Source: Setophaga petechia (taxonomy: Eukaryota > Chordata > Aves > Passeriformes > Parulidae). From it: a DNA stretch of 64,000 bases. Location of the stretch: contig JANCRA010000003.1 in assembly GCA_024362935.1 (NCBI GenBank), positions 49,389,844-49,453,843 of the forward strand. The letters are read 5' to 3'. The notes below the pieces were generated by a model. The model searched no databases. It saw nothing but the letters and a program-made list of their open reading frames with translations, and was not told where the DNA came from. Within the stretch, counting starts at the first letter, position 1; the number at the start of each line of letters is the position of its first letter. Of this stretch, positions 61,855-64,000 are shown one piece after another. The translations under genes were made by a program, and so were the position numbers.

Positions 61855-64000
61855 TCACTTATGGAGATAAGCATCCAGCCAGAGATCTCCAGATTTCTTG
61901 AGGGACCTGTGGGAAGAAAAGGAGAAGTTTGGGAATCTTGCTTCTGTCATGTTTTTCCTGCAATGAAGGCTGTTACTGAATTTTGTATCAATCACAGGAT
62001 CACACTCACAGAACCCACCCTCTGTCAGTGTGAAGCCATTCCCCCTGCTCCTGTCACTCCAGCCCTGTGTCCAAAGTCCCTCTCCAGCTCCTTTGGAGCC
62101 CTTTTAGGCACTGGAAGGGGCTGTAAGTTCTCCTGGGAGCCTCCAGGCTTCATTCCACTGTGCCTTGGTGCTGTGTGGCCCTGTCCTAACCGGATCTGGG
62201 GACAAAAGCAGGTTTGGAACCAGCTCTCCTGCCCACTGTGGCCACGCCACATCAATCTGCCCATGCTCAGAGTGCTTTGTGCGGGAGGTGCTGGGACTGC
62301 AGAGCTTTCTCATGTTCCCTGCCATGAATTATTCCCCTCAGAGGAACTGAGACAGCAACATCAACACCGAGGCTGCTGATCCTCTCCAGCTCTGCCTGTA
62401 GGGAATTGCCTGTTGCTGCTGGCTGAGCTCTCAGGGGATGCAGCAGGGGCTGTAACCTGACCGGTTTCCCTTTGATTCATCTCACTTTGCAGCAGGAGAT
62501 CTGCTGGCAACTCCCAACAGCAGGAGCCACCAGCTGTCAGAGCAGGGTGGTATAAAAACCAGAATCATTAGGGTTGGAAAAGCCCTCTAAGATCGACCCC
62601 AGCACTGCGGAGCCACCATGTCCCCAAATGGCACAGTCAGGTTTGTACCTGTCTAAAGGTCAAGTGTTTGGTACTTTGACAGCAACAAAACAAATTTCTG
62701 AAAGGTCTGCTGTGTCCTGGATCCTCTGTGCTAGAAAATATCAGGTGTCCCTGGAAAAATGAGCTGTAGGTGGGCTCGGGAGGGCCTTACCCAACAATGT
62801 CTACGAACGCTTTCCCAAGAGGCTTCTCCTCATAGTGGACTCCATACTTGGCACATAAAGACTTCACCAAAGGCTTCACCTTCCAGAAGTTGTGCCGTGG
62901 CATTGTTGGAAACAGGCTGGAGAGGAGAGAGGGAACACAAAGCTGAGAAAACTCTGGAGACAAGCAACAAGGGCTGGGCATTAGGATCTGCATCCTCAGG
63001 AGTCATCATTGGTGCCTCCTCCTCAAACTGCACAAACAAAGGAAAGGAGGCACAGAGACACCCCTGCTTTACACTCCTCTGTCTCAAGGAGGTGGTGAAA
63101 ACTGATTTTCCTGTCCTGCCTCAAAGCAAAGCCATGCTCAGGACACAGTGAAAGCCAGTTTCTGCAAGAAGGGACACAAGTGCAATGAGACGGGAGTGGG
63201 AGTGAGGGAAACGCCTCCGAGATGGCCAACCATTCCTCTGGGAATAATTGTTTGTTGCTAAACTGAATTCCCAGTGACCTGCTTTTCCACCTGTGGAAGC
63301 AGGTAAAGAAGGATTTTGGGGGCACCTTGCCCTATGCTCTTCCATGGAGATTTCCTAAGCTGGCTCCCAAACCAGCCAGCCTCACCCTAAAAGCCATTTC
63401 TTTTACATGTGCTGTTGCCATTGGCAACAGACTGTCCATATGGCCCTGTTTTCCATATTTTTTCTGGAATCTGGTACCCAGCATCCTACACAGTCCCACA
63501 CTCTATAAAACACTGGGATGCTTTAGGGGAGGGGAGTTTTCTGAGGGGGATGGTTGGGATTTGAGCCCACAGCCTTTGCAACTGGTAGATGCATAACAAC
63601 AACTCCTAATTAAACCCTAAATTAAGACTGTGAGAGTGCAAGCTTTGAAGCAAGAGAGAAAAATGTCATGGCTGTAAGAGAAGCACACTATCATGGAATG
63701 GTTTAGGTGGGAAGGGATCTTAAAGCTCATTCAGTTCCTGCCCCACCATGGCAGGGTCACCCTCCACTAATGCAGGTTGCTCCAAGCCTCATCCACCCTG
63801 GGCTTAAGCACTTCCAGCCACAACGTCCATGCCTGTGCAGTCTGGGACTCTGTTTCCTGGGCATACAATCCTTCCCCAGCCCACAATTCCCTCCCCTGGA
63901 CTGGGACAAGCTGGCAGTGCCCTCACCATCCCGGCTCTGTACTCACTGGTGCTCGATCTGGAAGTTCAGGTGCCCAGTGAACCAGTCATTGAAAAAGGAC
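61855..64000 (-). CDS. FADS2: Front-end fatty acid desaturase (FADS2-like), last three coding exons
   Basis: This is the 3' part of a minus-strand gene that enters from the right edge. Exons are 63947 to beyond 64000 ([17 protein letters not shown]), 62916-62791 ([10 protein letters not shown]...[12 protein letters not shown]) and 61906-61855 ([16 protein letters not shown], stop TGA). Splice borders and phases agree; the 126-bp penultimate exon is as I expect for this family. The third histidine box QIEHH is complete and split between two exons. The enzyme is a cytochrome b5-fused delta-6/delta-5 type desaturase of the ER membrane, in polyunsaturated fatty acid synthesis. FADS2 is preferred over FADS1 because the gene is tail-to-tail with RAB3IL1, as FADS2 would be if FADS3 is absent. 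Sequence alone does not fully exclude FADS1. Confidence 0.9.
62030..62128 (-). repeat. CR1 LINE fragment (antisense) in FADS2 last intron
   Basis: GAAGCCATTCCCCCTGCTCC, AAAGTCCCTCTCCAGCTCCT and TTTTAGGCACTGGAAGGGGC match the antisense CR1 section upstream of the 3' UTR end. Confidence 0.75.
62561..62636 (-). repeat. CR1 LINE fragment (antisense) in FADS2 last intron
   Basis: AGAATCATTAGGGTTGGAAA, AGCCCTCTAAGATCGACCCC and CCATGTCCCCAAATGGCACA belong to the same tail type as the copies at 498 and 2681. Confidence 0.75.
63690..63820 (-). repeat. CR1 LINE 3'-end fragment (antisense) in FADS2 intron
   Basis: ATCATGGAATGGTTTAGGTG, GGGATCTTAAAGCTCATTCA and GCAGGTTGCTCCAAGCCTCA. It ends about 125 bases from the exon at 63947. 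Confidence 0.88.

Overview
The window is vertebrate nuclear DNA, almost certainly from a bird and probably a passerine. The evidence is GT-AG genes with small introns, at least twenty truncated CR1 LINE fragments in both orientations, an LTR type I associate with songbirds, and the block FTH1 - BEST1 - RAB3IL1 - FADS in the relative order and orientation known from human 11q12 (inverted here). No prokaryotic feature, CRISPR array or operon is present.

Layout. Positions 1-8 kb hold two intact single-exon class II olfactory receptor genes of different subfamilies (916-1842 and 6751-7743, both +), each with a candidate splice acceptor just upstream for a 5' UTR exon. Positions 8-21 kb hold no recognisable protein gene. 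They contain simple repeats, CR1 pieces, two solo-LTR-like elements (11819-12440 and 19160-19741), and a CpG island at 12.6-13.1 kb with CRE, ZNF143-type and inverted CCAAT motifs but no gene I can name. FTH1 (+, 21735-24836, 4 coding exons) has a TATA box, an antioxidant-response-like element and a textbook iron-responsive element. BEST1 (-, 32699-25821, 9 coding exons, 759 codons) converges on FTH1. RAB3IL1 (+, 39666-50035, 10 coding exons in my model, 375 codons) is divergent from BEST1. The last three coding exons of a front-end fatty acid desaturase, best called FADS2, enter from the right edge on the minus strand (64000-61855).

The genes are functionally unrelated: odorant reception, iron storage, a calcium-gated chloride channel, a Rab GEF and polyunsaturated fatty acid synthesis. 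They share a locus because of ancient linkage. BEST1 and RAB3IL1 start from a shared 7-kb divergent interval. The FTH1 and BEST1 3' ends lie a few hundred bases apart. RAB3IL1 and FADS2 also converge, with no third FADS gene between them.

I found no wholly new biological system. The observations most worth testing are: (i) an in-frame, 171-bp-offset duplication of the tail of a RAB3IL1 exon that recreates splice donors and leaves an open extension of 57 codons; (ii) a 24-bp microexon candidate in RAB3IL1 with strong splice sites and preserved frame; (iii) the orphan CpG-island promoter next to a pure (CCCTT)19 array; and (iv) a solo LTR nested inside a CR1 copy. All exon coordinates were read by eye from splice consensus, reading phase and family knowledge; no alignment was run.
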